Assembly: GCF_017591425.1 (NCBI RefSeq)
Contig: NW_024466004.1
Coordinates: 37,846,001-37,910,000 of the forward strand
Reading direction: 5' to 3'
DNA length: 64,000 nucleotides
Source: Ochotona curzoniae
Taxonomy: Eukaryota; Chordata; Mammalia; Lagomorpha; Ochotonidae
Within the stretch, counting starts at the first letter, position 1; each line of letters begins with the position of its first letter. Below are positions 33,926 through 45,118 of this stretch, piece after piece. The position numbers and the translations under genes are program-made. Below the pieces are notes generated by a model. It saw only the letters and a program-made list of their open reading frames with translations. It searched no databases and was not told the origin of the DNA.

Positions 33926-34248
33926 TTAAAGATTTATTTTTTATTATTTTTTATTGGAAAGGCGGATACACAGAGAGGAGAGACAGAGAGGAAGATCTTC
34001 CGTCTGATGATTCACTCCCCAAGTGAGCGCAATGGGCTGATACTATGCCGATCCGAAGCCAGGAGCCTCTTCCAGGTCTCCCACACGGGTGCAGGGTCCC
34101 AAAGCTTTGGGCCGTCCTTGACTGCTTTCCCAGGCCACAGGCAGGGAGCTGGAAGGGAAGTGGGGCTGCCGGGATTAGAACCGGTGCCCATATGGGATCC
34201 CGGGCGTGCTAGGCGAGGACTTAACCACTTGCGCCACCGCGCCAGGCC
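33926..34248 (-). mobile_element. C-repeat SINE, young, full length with target-site duplication
   Basis: Intact reverse copy flanked by a perfect 16-bp duplication 'ctatgattggattttt' at 33,910-33,925 and 34,249-34,264. It is 91 nt from exon 4 and in inverted orientation to the preceding SINE. Confidence 0.97.
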
Positions 34249-34339
34249 CTATGATTGGATTTTTGACAAGAAAAAGCTTCCATAGACAGCTAACATCTTC
34301 TGTTTGAGTATGTCTGTTAATATAAATTAAATCAGTTAC

Positions 34340-34418
34340 CTCTGAGAGAGATGCATCAACCTTGGAAGATATTTTCAGATCTAGCCATGGCTGGTAGTTT
34401 TCAAGTAGTAAGGAAGGT
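34340..34418 (-). CDS. SNX14: SNX14 coding exon 4 (residues 113-139), PXA start
   Basis: A 79-nt exon encoding [20 protein letters not shown] followed by DASLSE, the entry to the PXA domain. It is separated from exon 3 by an intron of only 76 nt (34,419-34,494), the shortest here. A young C-repeat starts 91 nt beyond its donor. Confidence 0.95.
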
Positions 34419-34494
34419 CTAAAGAGAATCAGACAGTTAACTCATCTGAAATCCAAGATGTAAGAATCAGCAACTAAAAACATGGCCAACTTAC

Positions 34495-34571
34495 CTATGT
34501 CGTTTACATTTCACTTTACCACACACAGCACAGCTATGTCCTTGGGGAAACAACTCCTGAAGTGCTAACTG
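34495..34571 (-). CDS. SNX14: SNX14 coding exon 3 (residues 88-113), Cys/His cluster
   Basis: A 77-nt exon reading [20 protein letters not shown] followed by KCKRHR. It contains C101-x2-C104-x4-C109-x2-H112, a spacing compatible with a small metal site between the membrane hairpin and PXA. Acceptor CTTTTCAG; donor AG/GTAAGT. The exon ends inside an Arg codon completed by exon 4. Confidence 0.95.
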
Positions 34572-35382
34572 CTGAAAAGGGGGAACAGGGCAGACGAGGA
34601 GACATTATTGTTATGTTTATTTTATTTAATAAAAGAGAATCGACTTTTCAAAACTTTCTTAAAATAGTGTGTGAATTCAGTTTGGATTGGTTTGATTTGG
34701 TTTTGCTTTGTTTGGTCTAACATGACAGTGAAATCACTGTGTAATAAGTAATGCACGTTAAGCAGCCTTCATTTGAAATGACGGGGACCAAAAGCATTCA
34801 GACTTTAGAGTTTCCAAACTTGGAATATTTCAATGGGCTTTAACAACTGAACACCTTAATCAGAAACCTCAACACTCAAAAAGTCTCAAAATCTAAAACT
34901 TCTGTGTTTCATATCAATGCTCAAAAACCTCCACAATTTGGAGTATTTCAGATATTGTATTTTAAAATTATGGATACTTAATCATCATTTTTACACTGTT
35001 TTCTTTGAGTAAATAGCAGCACACCTGAGATAAAGGACTGTATCCACTTAAAGAACGGCTCCACAAAGAAATAGCAAGTGTTGAAAAGCTGAGTTACATG
35101 GACTGAAATATCACATGGCATGCATAATATGTAAATTTTGATGTGTCAATTTAAAAATAAAATTCTTAAGAATACAGAAAAAAACACCATATAAGACATA
35201 AAGATATTATACTAAATCCTAATTAGACAGCAGAATTCTGCCTTATATAGTCAGATTTAATACACTACAGCATTAACTAAAATTTCAGAAACATAGGTTA
35301 TTTTGGTTAGGCAAATTTTCTAATTACTGCTATTTCTATGGAACACAGAGACACAGAATTAACAGGATTATATTATTTAATC
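34572..35382. other. Intron 2, no feature recognised
   Basis: AT-rich sequence beyond the exon 3 acceptor; nothing identified. Confidence 0.45.
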
Positions 35383-35445
35383 CAGAGGTCCCTCTGTTTT
35401 TGTCTCAGAATCACCTGGGAGGCTTTTCATTTTCAAGATATTACG
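35383..35445 (+). mobile_element. MER5A-like hAT transposon fragment
   Basis: 'ctcagaatcacctgggaggc' fits the well-known mammalian MER5A wording. Confidence 0.5.
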
Positions 35446-35474
35446 CAAAAGTTGTATTAATTTAAGAATCAGAG

Positions 35475-35705
35475 AGAGCTGTCATCTGTTATTTCACGTC
35501 ACAAAATGCCTTCCACGGCCGGAACCGAGTGGGGCTGAGAAGAGCCTCAATCCTGACCACCATGCATGACAGGAACCCGACCATCAGCACTGCCTCACAG
35601 GATCTGCCACTGCTAAATACTGCAGTCAGAAGCGAGACTGAAACTGAATCCAAGCACTCTGATACAGCCATCCTAACCAGCACCTTAACCACCAGAACAC
35701 ATACC
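35475..35705 (-). mobile_element. Older C-type SINE
   Basis: The end 'acagccatcctaaccagcac' and 'ctgcctcacaggatctgcca' fit the reverse of an older lagomorph C-type SINE. Confidence 0.55.
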
Positions 35706-35872
35706 TGCCACAGAAAGCTTTTAACATGGTCAGAACTCAGAATTATTCACTACAAATCTGATGCTTGTGCACATACATACATTTTTTAAATTTTTTCAAA
35801 AGATTTTCCTATTCAACTAGTTTAAGAACTTCTGTTTTAATTCACTGCACGTGAAGTTAAGACACTCTAATA

Positions 35873-36020
35873 CTAGATCCCAATTTCCTGAATATGTGGG
35901 AAACTCACATGGCATTCCTGGCTCCTGGCTGTAGCTTGCCCAACCCAGCCACTGCAGCTACCTGCAATGTCTCTCCCTTTTTTGTCATTCTGCCTTTCAA
36001 GTGAGTACATCTTTAAAAGT
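35873..36020 (+). mobile_element. C-repeat SINE fragment
   Basis: 'cctggctcctggctgtagct' to 'tttcaagtgagtacatcttt'. Its end lies 22 nt from the exon 2 donor side. Confidence 0.6.
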
Positions 36021-36041
36021 AAAATAAGAACACAATGTTAC

Positions 36042-36162
36042 CTTGGGTTTGTATTTTATCGTGAAGAATATATTTGGTAAGAGAGAATCAGGTCCCAAGG
36101 AGCAGTAGAATGTGACAAATCCAGCAACAAATGACCAGAAGATCATTAAAACATGAAGATAC
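36042..36162 (-). CDS. SNX14: SNX14 coding exon 2 (residues 47-87)
   Basis: This 121-nt exon encodes the second hydrophobic helix, [19 protein letters not shown] (residues 48-66), then the conserved [10 protein letters not shown] stretch. The acceptor reads TTTTTAAG and the donor AAG/GTAACA. With exon 1 it forms the membrane hairpin that anchors the protein in the ER with both domain arms cytosolic, as known for the family. Confidence 0.96.
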
Positions 36163-37761
36163 CTTAAAAATAAATTAAAACAAAAAAATGCATAACACTA
36201 ACGTATGAATTTTACCAATATTTACTTTTATTAGATCAAATTAAACATTCTTAGGCTACATTTATATCAACTGAAGTAATTTTCTAATAATGAAGTCACT
36301 ATAATGTACTTATTTAACGTAAGAATTAAAATCTATGCTGCCCAATGTATGTTGTATTTAAAGTGTAAATTCTCAATAACTCAGAATTTTATATCCATGC
36401 TATCACTTCAATTACATTATAATTACATTTTTCTGTAATATCTTCTAAGGGTATGGTCCAAACCTCACCATAATTCTGATTATTTTTCCTTAAAACAAAT
36501 AGAAAGTTATACCAAGTACTAATTTTGTTCTATACAATGCTAAGTTCTGTAGTTACAGGAAGAACTAGTACTACCATAGTCTCTATTTGCATGAAAAAAA
36601 CACCATCTAATAGTATCTATTTGCAATTACAAATGCCAGTAGCAGCAGATTTGTAAATGAGCATAACATAATGTGATCATGCAATCTGATGTCACGCCAT
36701 GAAATGCAAGCATGACACAAGAAGACTAGAGGTTCATCACTCAAATTTCATGGGACAGAAAAGTGGTTTTTTGTTTGTTTTTGTTGTTGCTGTTGCTGTT
36801 GTTTTTAAGAAAAGGCAATTACTGTGCACAAACTTCAACAGGTAGGAGTCAAGCAATGGTAGAGGGAAAGATAGGAAGATTGGGGATTAGCAAAGAGGTA
36901 GAAAAATTCAAAGTGTTAAGAACCATGTGGACTAATATCTGAGCATAGTTCAAAGGAAAATTAGCATATAAATCTAAAATAGCAAGCAGACGCCAGATGA
37001 CCTAGTGTTATATGTTATATTAATCTCTCTCAATATAAGCAGTCCATATACTGCACATACTGCACAGTTCTGATATCCACAATTTTAATAAACAACCCAG
37101 TCACAGGTAACACTGTTCAAGTTCCAATGACCAAAGTGTACTCAACTGAGAGTAACTGTATGAAGCACAAACTTTACTACCAGCTTTTCAGTTCACAAGT
37201 TATTGTATAAACAAGATGCACACTATGATCAATACCTATCACTTCACTTCTGTCAGTGACCAGATTAATGACATATTTATCATTGTTCAGTTCACACACA
37301 GACAGGAAAGTGTGGAGCTGTGCTACTTCCTTCTCTCGTCTCCCAATATACCCACATGCCATCCTACAAAAAGTGATTGTTTAAAAGGAAACTGGTTCAC
37401 AAACATGAAAGAAAAAGAAATGAGCAGTAATACTACTGGAAAACAAATTCCAATCAAACATAAAAATACAGAAGAAAAAGTTGACTGGAAGAGATGACAC
37501 CGCTGTGGTTTCAGAGAAAGTCTACATGCAGACAAAGAAGCTTCAGGAAGAAAATTTTTAACATCAATAAGGAAAGCAGCTGTGATAAAAGGATGAAAAC
37601 CCATCAGAGGAAGTGATGCAGGCATAAATCTCCACATTAAAGAAAGAATTTCATGGCATTGGAAACTCGCCAGAAATTGGTCCAAATTTAAGAATATGGC
37701 AATTCACCTGGTCATGGAAGAGATATTTAATTCTATATTGTAGAGTGAGAGGGAAAAAAAA
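36163..37761. other. Intron 1, exon-proximal, nothing recognised
   Basis: 1.6 kb without a SINE; a simple T/TTG tract only. Confidence 0.45.
36766..36806 (+). repeat. T/TTG-rich simple repeat
   Basis: ttg and tgc units between T runs, about 40 bp. Confidence 0.8.
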
Positions 37762-38118
37762 GAGCCCAGCACAGTAGCCTAATAGCTGGAGTCTTTGCCT
37801 ACTGGCTGAAGTCCTTGCCTTGAACACCCCGGGGTTCCCATATGGGCGTCAGTTTTAATCCAGGCAGCTCCACTTCCCATCCAGCTCCCTGCTTGTGGCC
37901 TGGGAAAGCAGTCGAGGATGGCCCAAAGCCTTGGGACTCTGCACCCCTGTGGGATACCCAGAAGAAGTTCCTGGATCCTGGCTTCGGATCGGCATAGCAT
38001 CGGCCGTTGGGGTCACTTGGGGTGTGAATCACTGGAGGGAAGATCTTCCTCCCTGTCTCTCCTGTCTCTCCTCCTCCCTGTCTCTCCTCCTCTCTTCCAA
38101 TAAACAAATAAATATTAA
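37762..38118 (+). mobile_element. C-repeat SINE with doubled head
   Basis: The head motif 'ctggagtctttgccta' at 37,786 is followed at once by a second 'ctggctgaagtccttgcctt', then a normal body. The 3' CT region has an extra 'cctcctccctgtctctcc' repeat. Confidence 0.88.
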
Positions 38119-38139
38119 AAAAAAAAAGAATAAAAGACA

Positions 38140-38757
38140 ACATTTCGATTTTAGTTTATATATAACCAGGTTCTATACACCTTAAAATGGCTAAGGATTA
38201 CTATTCAGCTGTCTCATGTCTATTTTCATTGTAGTATTTAGCTTTATATAGTGTTGAAGTGTAATTTTGCCGAACCTAGCTTTTTTTTTAGGAAGTCTAG
38301 ACTGGCTTATAACTCTAATAAAACATATGTCAACAGTTTAGGTGCAGAACAGTTTTAAGGAGGGGTGTGCAGAGAAATCTTCCATGCCCTAGTGAGGGGT
38401 AACTAATCCTGTGTCCCACTTAGTAAGATATATATGTCAACTAATTCCATAACGTTATAAATTGTTACTGATGTAATGTTGGGGCTTTCAATTGATCTGG
38501 ATGATACTCTGCCGGCTCTACCTTCAGACCAGAGATGGTCTCCCCAAGAAACCGTTGAACTTATCTGGACAATAAGATGCTGGACTTTATGCTTGGTATA
38601 TACTTGCAATGAAAGAATCTCAACTAAACTTTAACTGTGGCAATGCAGCAAGGTGGAGGAATCCACCATGGGGGAGGTTATGGGGAGGGGAGGGGGGAAT
38701 CCCAGTAACTATAAAACTGTGTCACATAATGCAATGTAATTAATTTTAAAAAAAAAA
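38140..38757 (+). mobile_element. L1 3' end, lagomorph lineage
   Basis: Ends 'aactgtgtcacataatgcaa' plus a poly(A), preceded by 'gtggaggaatccaccatggg' and a G-rich run, as in rabbit-lineage L1 3' UTRs from memory. The left boundary is approximate. Confidence 0.7.
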
Positions 38758-38773
38758 GAAGAAGAAGAAGAAT
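38758..38773 (+). repeat. (GAA)n microsatellite
   Basis: Five GAA units growing from the L1 poly(A). Confidence 0.85.
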
Positions 38774-38780
38774 AAAAGAC

Positions 38781-39118
38781 AGGGCCTGGCATGGTAGCCT
38801 AGCGGCTAAATTTTGGCCTTGCACTCACTGGAATCCCATATGGGCACCGGTTTGTGTCCTGGCTGCTCCACTTCCCATCCAACACCCAGCTTGTGGCCTG
38901 GGAGAGCAGTCGAGGATGCCCAAAGCCTTAGGAGTCTTCCCTGCGTGGGAGATCCGGAAGAGCCCCTGGTTCCTGGCTTTGGATCGGTGCAGTTCTGGCT
39001 GTTGTGGTTGCTTGGGGAGTGAATCATTGGACGGAAGATCTTCCTCTCAGTCTCTCCTTCCCTCTATAAATATATCTAACTTTGCAATAAAAATAAATTT
39101 TAAAAAATAAATAAATCT
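38781..39118 (+). mobile_element. C-repeat SINE, young
   Basis: Head 'gggcctggcatggtagcc' to tail 'aataaataaatctttt'. Confidence 0.93.
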
Positions 39119-39300
39119 TTTAAAAAAAAGCCAAAGGTCAAACAAAATGACAGCTAATTATAAAACTCCAGCAATTGTCTTCTCACAAGGATATTGACCT
39201 GAGCAACTATTTGCACACCAGACCACCTTTTCATAGGTGAGGAAACCATGTAAGAGACCACAGCGCCTGCTTTTTATTATAACAGTAAGAAAACGTGCAT

Positions 39301-39640
39301 TAGGGTCTTGTGCAATGGCTCATCTGACTAATCCTCCACCTGTAAGCACCTGGATCCCACATGCATGCCAGTTCATGTTCCGGATGCTCCACTCCTCTTC
39401 CAGCTCCCTATTTATGGCTTGGGAAAGCAGCAAAAGATGGGCCAAGTTCTTAGGATCCTGCACCCACATGAAAGACCCAGAAGAAGTTTCTTAGCTCCCG
39501 GCTTCAGAATGACTCAGTTCCAGCCACTACGGCCACTTGGGGTGTAAGAAAGGGGGGTGGAAGATCTATCTCTCCACCTCCTTCTCTCTGTAAGTCTGAC
39601 TTTTTATTAAAATAAGTCTTTAAAAAATAAATAAATAAAC
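39301..39640 (+). mobile_element. C-repeat SINE
   Basis: Head 'tagggtcttgtgcaatggct' to tail 'aaaaataaataaataaac'. Confidence 0.85.
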
Positions 39641-39849
39641 TGCATTAAAAGAAGGTAGAAAGAAATGAGCTACTTATGTCACTTGAATTCATCAGTTTTT
39701 CATCAGTATAAGAAATACTTCAGAGAAACTACTTATAAAACAGATGTTTATCCCAGCTCACAGCTGTGCAGGTTCAGTGAGGTAGGCCTCATTGACTCAG
39801 CCATTTCACCTGTCACAGGATGACAGCAGCAGAGTGGGAGGAGTGATCA

Positions 39850-40560
39850 CCTGGTGAACAGGCACAGGGATCACACTAGGAAAGGGAGTGTGTTTATCTA
39901 TGTCCCTCTTTACAAAACCTCCACGAATTCAACAACAAGGCTGCACTCTAACAACCTAATCCAATCCGGTCACTTCCCTAAGCCTTGATCCCTAAACAAC
40001 ACAGTAGAATTAACATAGGTCTTTAGGGACCAAGCTTTTTAATACACAGACCTTTGTAAGGCACTCCAATTAATACTCTAACATTCCATCTCCTGCCCCT
40101 AAAATTTCAAGTCCATCTCACATTGCAAAATGCACTCATTTTATTCTCAAAAGTTCAAAAGCCTTATTAGATCAGCACTGCTCAAAATTCAAGTCAAAAA
40201 GACTCAACTGAGACTCAAAACAAACTGCAACTAAAAGCCTGTAAAAAATCAAAGATACATATTTCCAAGAGACAATGCCAGAAGAGGCACAGGGTATACA
40301 TTTCCATACCAAAAATGGGAGGTATGGAACTAACAAGGAACAAATGGATCGAAGCAAGACAAAAAGCAGAACAAGTTCCATGACCCGCTTTAGGAACACA
40401 CAAGGCCAAGTATGAACTTGTAAGAGCATGGGTTATGGCCCATGCTCCAACTCTCCTAGGCTCAAGTTTAGTCTCTGCAGCTTCACTAAGTATTTCCCTA
40501 GTGGGAGACCTCTGGAGCAGTCTTGGTTTGACACTTCATAAACAGATCTAATAGGTGGAG
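39850..40560 (+). mobile_element. ERVL-MaLR internal-like fragment
   Basis: 'aacaaggctgcactctaaca', 'aaatttcaagtccatctcac' and 'ccataccaaaaatgggaggt' recall MaLR (MST/THE1-type) internal sequence of mammals. No open viral gene is present. Assignment is by wording only. Confidence 0.4.
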
Positions 40561-40668
40561 TACAGCAATTCTATCAAAAATCATCAAATACAGCACATAG
40601 AAGGCATGAAAGAATTAAAGAATAACCACAATGCAACCTTTAACAAAGTAACTGATTAAGACAACATT

Positions 40669-41010
40669 GGGGCCCAGCACGGTGGCCTAGTGGCTAAAGA
40701 AGTCCTCACCTTGAAAACGTCGGGATCCCACATGGACACTGGTTATAATCCCGGCAGCCCCACTCCCCATCCAGCTCCCTGTTTGTGACCCAGGAATGTA
40801 GTTGAGGAAGGCCTAAAGCTTTGGGAACCTGCACCTGTGTGGGGACTCCCAGAAGCAGATCTGATCTCCTGGCTTTGGATTGGAGCAGCACCAGCCATTA
40901 CGGTTACTTGTAGAGTGAATTATCGGATGGAAGATATTTCTCTCTGTCTCTCCTCCTCTCTGTATATATCCAACTTTGCAATAAAAATAAATAAATCTTT
41001 AAAAAAAAAA
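40669..41010 (+). mobile_element. C-repeat SINE, young
   Basis: Head 'ggggcccagcacggtggcc' to tail 'aaaaataaataaatcttt'; a short 'aacattg' occurs at both ends. Confidence 0.93.
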
Positions 41011-41569
41011 GAACATTGATAAATGGTAAATCCAACAATAACTTGTTGAGCAAGTTATCATCCGTACTTTCTAAATCCACAAAAAAGTAGGGAATCTCTA
41101 TGTAATATATCCCCTGATATGATCCACAGCATCACTGAACTATTCCTATACAACACCCCCTGACCTAAAACTAGATCAAACTGAGTCTATAGATCTAACT
41201 CCTCATCTACGTAAATACAAAGGCTGGTGTTTAACAACAAAAACAAAAATATGACACCACAAGGAAAGCATCAACAAGATCCAAAATGATATGGTTTGCT
41301 CAAAATCAATAGTGGAGCCCACTTTAGCCTTGCAGTCAAGACGCAAAGAACCACATCAGAGTGTATATAAAACAAAGGGCACAATTTCTTAAAAAAAAAA
41401 AAATCAGAAGTTTCAAAAACTAGGAGATCCCCAGCTGTAGAGAACTGCCTAGGTTGCATTGTTTCTAGGCAAGTGTTACTCTGCTGGGAGAAATCAGGTA
41501 ATAACTGGCAGGCATTTTGGTCCTAGTTAGTGCCAAATTTATGTTAACTATACCTGTGTTGAGAGCATT
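41011..41569. other. Unassigned intron 1 segment
   Basis: Mixed sequence before the composite element; may belong to an old repeat. Confidence 0.4.
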
Positions 41570-44500
41570 GGTCTTTTTTTTTTTTTTAGTGATATGTGGA
41601 GGGCAGATTCCAGAGCATCAGCAGCCAGAGTCTGTGTAGGACCCAGGTAAGCAGACAGGGCTCCAGGCCAGCATAGCACATCAACAGAGACTGGGCTTAG
41701 AGATCTGCACTCTCACAGGCAGGGGGTTCTATGGATTGCTAAGGGAAGCAGATTTGGAGATGTGCAGGAAGCAGGATCACTGAGGGAGTATGCTGCAGAT
41801 GAGGAATGACTTCTGCGGCACCTCCAACGACAAGGCCATTGTACTTTCAGGTAAGTGAGGGGGCTGAGACCGAGAGGTTTGGAGGAGCGAAAGTAGAGGA
41901 CCTTTTTGGGTCAGACTGATGCAGCCACTCACATGAGAGATCTGAGCTGGGCTACGTAGCATCGAATACCACCTACCACCACACACTGGCATACACTAAA
42001 GCTAGGACCGGGGAACCTACCTGCCAGACCATAGTCCCCGTCAGTGAGTGTTGGAACAAGGGATACATGTTAGGTTGGGCCATGACACTATCCAGCATGT
42101 GAGAAAACAAGGTCTGGGGGCAGATTCTGTGGGGATATGTGGGCTCACCTCTATGGGACTACATCTGCTGGTTCGCTCAAAAGCTGAGGGTGGTAACTGG
42201 TAGGCACGACCATGGAACTAGGCATCAGCACTCATGGGTACAGCGGTTGGGAACAGGCTGGACTGGTCCAGGTTGCAGCACATGCAGACACACCCAAGAA
42301 TTGGGTGTGGGGAGAGTCAGGCCACACATCCAGCAGCACAAAAAAAGTCCGAGATGGAAGGAGCAGCCTATGCCAGGTAAGGGTCTAGCACTTGCTGGCA
42401 TGTGTGAGATCTGGGTCTGGAAGTGGGCCTGGTGGGACATAACTTCCACATGGTAAGCACATGAGTCAATGCTAGGTCAGTCAGGCAAGGCAAGGCTGCT
42501 TCACTAGTCAGCAAGTGTATGGACTGGTCCTGCAGGCACGGAATAGGCAAGGTAGGGCCAAATGTTAGCACACAGGCAAGTGCAGAAGACAGGATGCACT
42601 GTGGGCCATGCTGGGTGAGGTTATTACACCATAAAAGCCATGGATGGGAGCAGACTGGCAAAGGCTAAGCAGGATCCATCAGCCAGAGTTGGGACTAGGG
42701 GCAGCCAGAGACAGGCCAGGCTACAGTTTCTGATGGCAAAGGCCAAGATGGGGTTAGACTACGCCAGCCTCGGTCAGAGTAACCATCAGCACACCCAAGA
42801 ACTATGACTAGGAGCAGGTCTGGTTGGCACATCCCAGCTCAGTTGTGGTTCCCACTGGTGAGCACGAGAACTGTAACAAGGGTGGCAAAATGGGCCGGAC
42901 ATGGCTGCAATATACCTTGGCATGAGTATGGATTGGGTCTGGGGTGCAAGAGACTGGGCTGGTCTCCAGCATTCACTTGTGCTTGCAATAGCCAGGCTAG
43001 TGTAGGATGGGCTGGGCTAGGTCTCAGCACCCACTGAGCCACACAACTGCGTCTGGTGGGGGTGGACTGGGCAGGGCTGACCTGTAGTACCCAATAGTAA
43101 GAGCCAGAATGATGATAGGCCAGTCAGGTAAGGAAGCTGCTCCTGCCAAGACAGGAGGTGGGCCACATCAGGCTAGGCCAAGAATCCACAAGATTTGCCA
43201 TGGAGAGGTGAACTGACAGAGGACCTCTGCAAATTTCCCAGGACACAGTCCTCTAGCTGAGCTCAAGAATCAAGACTGGGAGCATCCCAGACAGGGCCAG
43301 GTTACAGTACCCGTTGGCATACATGTTGGTCAGGTCTGGGGGCAAACCAGGCAATACCTGTTCATAATAAAACCCACTGACAGATGTGAGAACCAGGATA
43401 GAGTGAAGGATAGGCCAGATTGAGCCATACACTTGTCAGTTCACATTAGGACCTGGACTGGGGGTTGCCTGGACTGAGATAGGTTACAGCACTTGCCAGC
43501 ATGAGCTGGAACCGGGGCAGGTCAGGCCAGGATAGGCTACAGCACTTGTCTGCAAATGCCAAGGAGAATTAGGCCATGCCAGACTGGGTCACAGGACCCA
43601 CCAGCATAAGTGAGACCCAGGGAGAGGGAGGTGAGCCCAGTCAGGGGCAGTTAGAACTCCCCTGCTGGGCCACTGCTCCCACTGGTTACATGATAACTGG
43701 AACCGGGGACAGACCATGTTAGGCAGGGCTACAACACCCAATGGCCCTCATGTGAGCTGGGTTAGTGGGAGAGGCAGGATGGGCTAACCAACAGTACCCA
43801 CTGGTGCATGGGTGAGCCAGAATAAGTGTGGGATGGTCGGGCTTTGCCAGAGCATTAGCTGGCAAGTGCTGGGAATGGGATCAAGTCCTATCAAACTAAA
43901 CTGCAGAACCACTTGGAGAGTACAAGATCCAGGCCTGGGAATGGGCCCAGTAGGGAAACTGTGGGCACTGCTTTGGTGGCTGCATCCCACTGGTGAGTGT
44001 AAGAAACAAGGCTGGAGGGTGGACCTGGCTGTACAGGCAGTAGTACCCACCAACATAAGTGTGGACTGAACAGTGGGGTCACTTTGGCTGAGCTAGGCTG
44101 CAGCACCCATAGCTGTATATAAAAGCTGAATTGGATACAGGATAGACTGGACCAGTCTGCTGCACACACTGCCATGCACAGGAACCAGGAGTAGAGGAGC
44201 CAGTCTGGTAGGAGTTATTGGGGGTCGCCCAGATTAGGCTGCAGTTCCCACTGGTGTACATGAGGACTGAACATGTGGTGGACAAGTTTGGGTTGGACTG
44301 TAGCATCCTTTGGTTTGCATATGAGACTGAGCTGGAGACAGAACTGATCCAGCAACTGCAACCATCAGTATGTGCATTGGCTGATATAAGTGATGCACCA
44401 AACTGAACCATATACTGGCTAGGACACACAGGAGTCAGGCCTAGTGTCACCTCAGATGAAGTTTCTTTGGAGAACACCCCCAACTGAACTGCTGGGCTCA

Positions 44501-45113
44501 GAATTCTGACCACAGGCAGAATGGCAGGATCTGTGGTCTGAAGTGTGTCAGAAGTGGACCTCATCACTTGCTGAAGATGGTACAGTATACAGCAGGCCAA
44601 GATGCACATGGGGGATATGGCAGTCCACTGGGGACTGCAGAAGACCTCTAGTCCCTTAGCAGAGAAAGGAGGACAGAATAAACTGGACAACTCTCCCAGA
44701 CAGGTATTGACAGCAAGTACTTGGGTGAATGGAGACTCTAAGGTAGACTATGTCAGCCAAAGGACCTCAGAAGGATTTCCTCATCCTTAGAGCAATGGAA
44801 TCAACAACATTTCAGAACTATCAAAACCACCTGAGTAGAACCCTCAGAGCATGCTCCACATTGGGGACCCTTGGATGATATCAGGTGGCCATTCCCATTC
44901 CCCAGTACTGATGCGGTTAGCACCCTGAGTGTAGCTTCTCCCCCTCTCTACCCCTTTCCCCAGATACAGGAAGAAGATAAAGAAAACTGGAAGCAAATTG
45001 TATTATCCACTTTTCGCTATTTCTCAACTCTTCCCACCCTAATCAGTGGTCCATATGAGCAAATATCCTTCTCAACTATGTGAACATTATCAAAAATAAA
45101 ACTTAAAAAAAAA
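41570..45113 (+). mobile_element. Composite A-tailed retroelement with internal tandem array
   Basis: A 3.5-kb GC-richer block in SNX14 intron 1. It has a T-rich start near 41,575, a 5' segment (to about 42,130), a degenerate ~60-bp tandem array (about 42,130-44,330), a 3' module (44,334-45,113), and an AATAAA plus poly(A) end at 45,096-45,118. The 3' module recurs at 1,154-1,735. Organisation resembles an SVA-like composite (VNTR plus 3' module plus A tail), but I do not recognise the family. Clear target-site duplications were not found. Confidence 0.65.
42130..44330 (+). repeat. Degenerate ~55-62-bp tandem array (VNTR-like)
   Basis: A unit anchored by 'cagcacccactggcat', then 'gagaaccaggactgggg' and 'caggctggactgggcc', recurs. 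Anchor spacings read at 43,310, 43,373, 43,430, 43,490, 43,543 and 43,597 are 53-63 bp, and at 43,678, 43,735 and 43,796 are 57-61 bp. About 35 diverged units are estimated. Confidence 0.8.
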
Positions 45114-45118
45114 AAGAA

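Noticed and set aside
42130..44330. Regular ~60-bp repeats considered as a CRISPR-like array
   Set aside because: The units are wholly diverged tandem repeats with no constant repeat and variable spacer, in mammalian DNA.
44079..44690. 203-codon minus-strand open frame
   Set aside because: It lies across the composite element's array and 3' module and has no domain; array composition lengthens open frames by chance.
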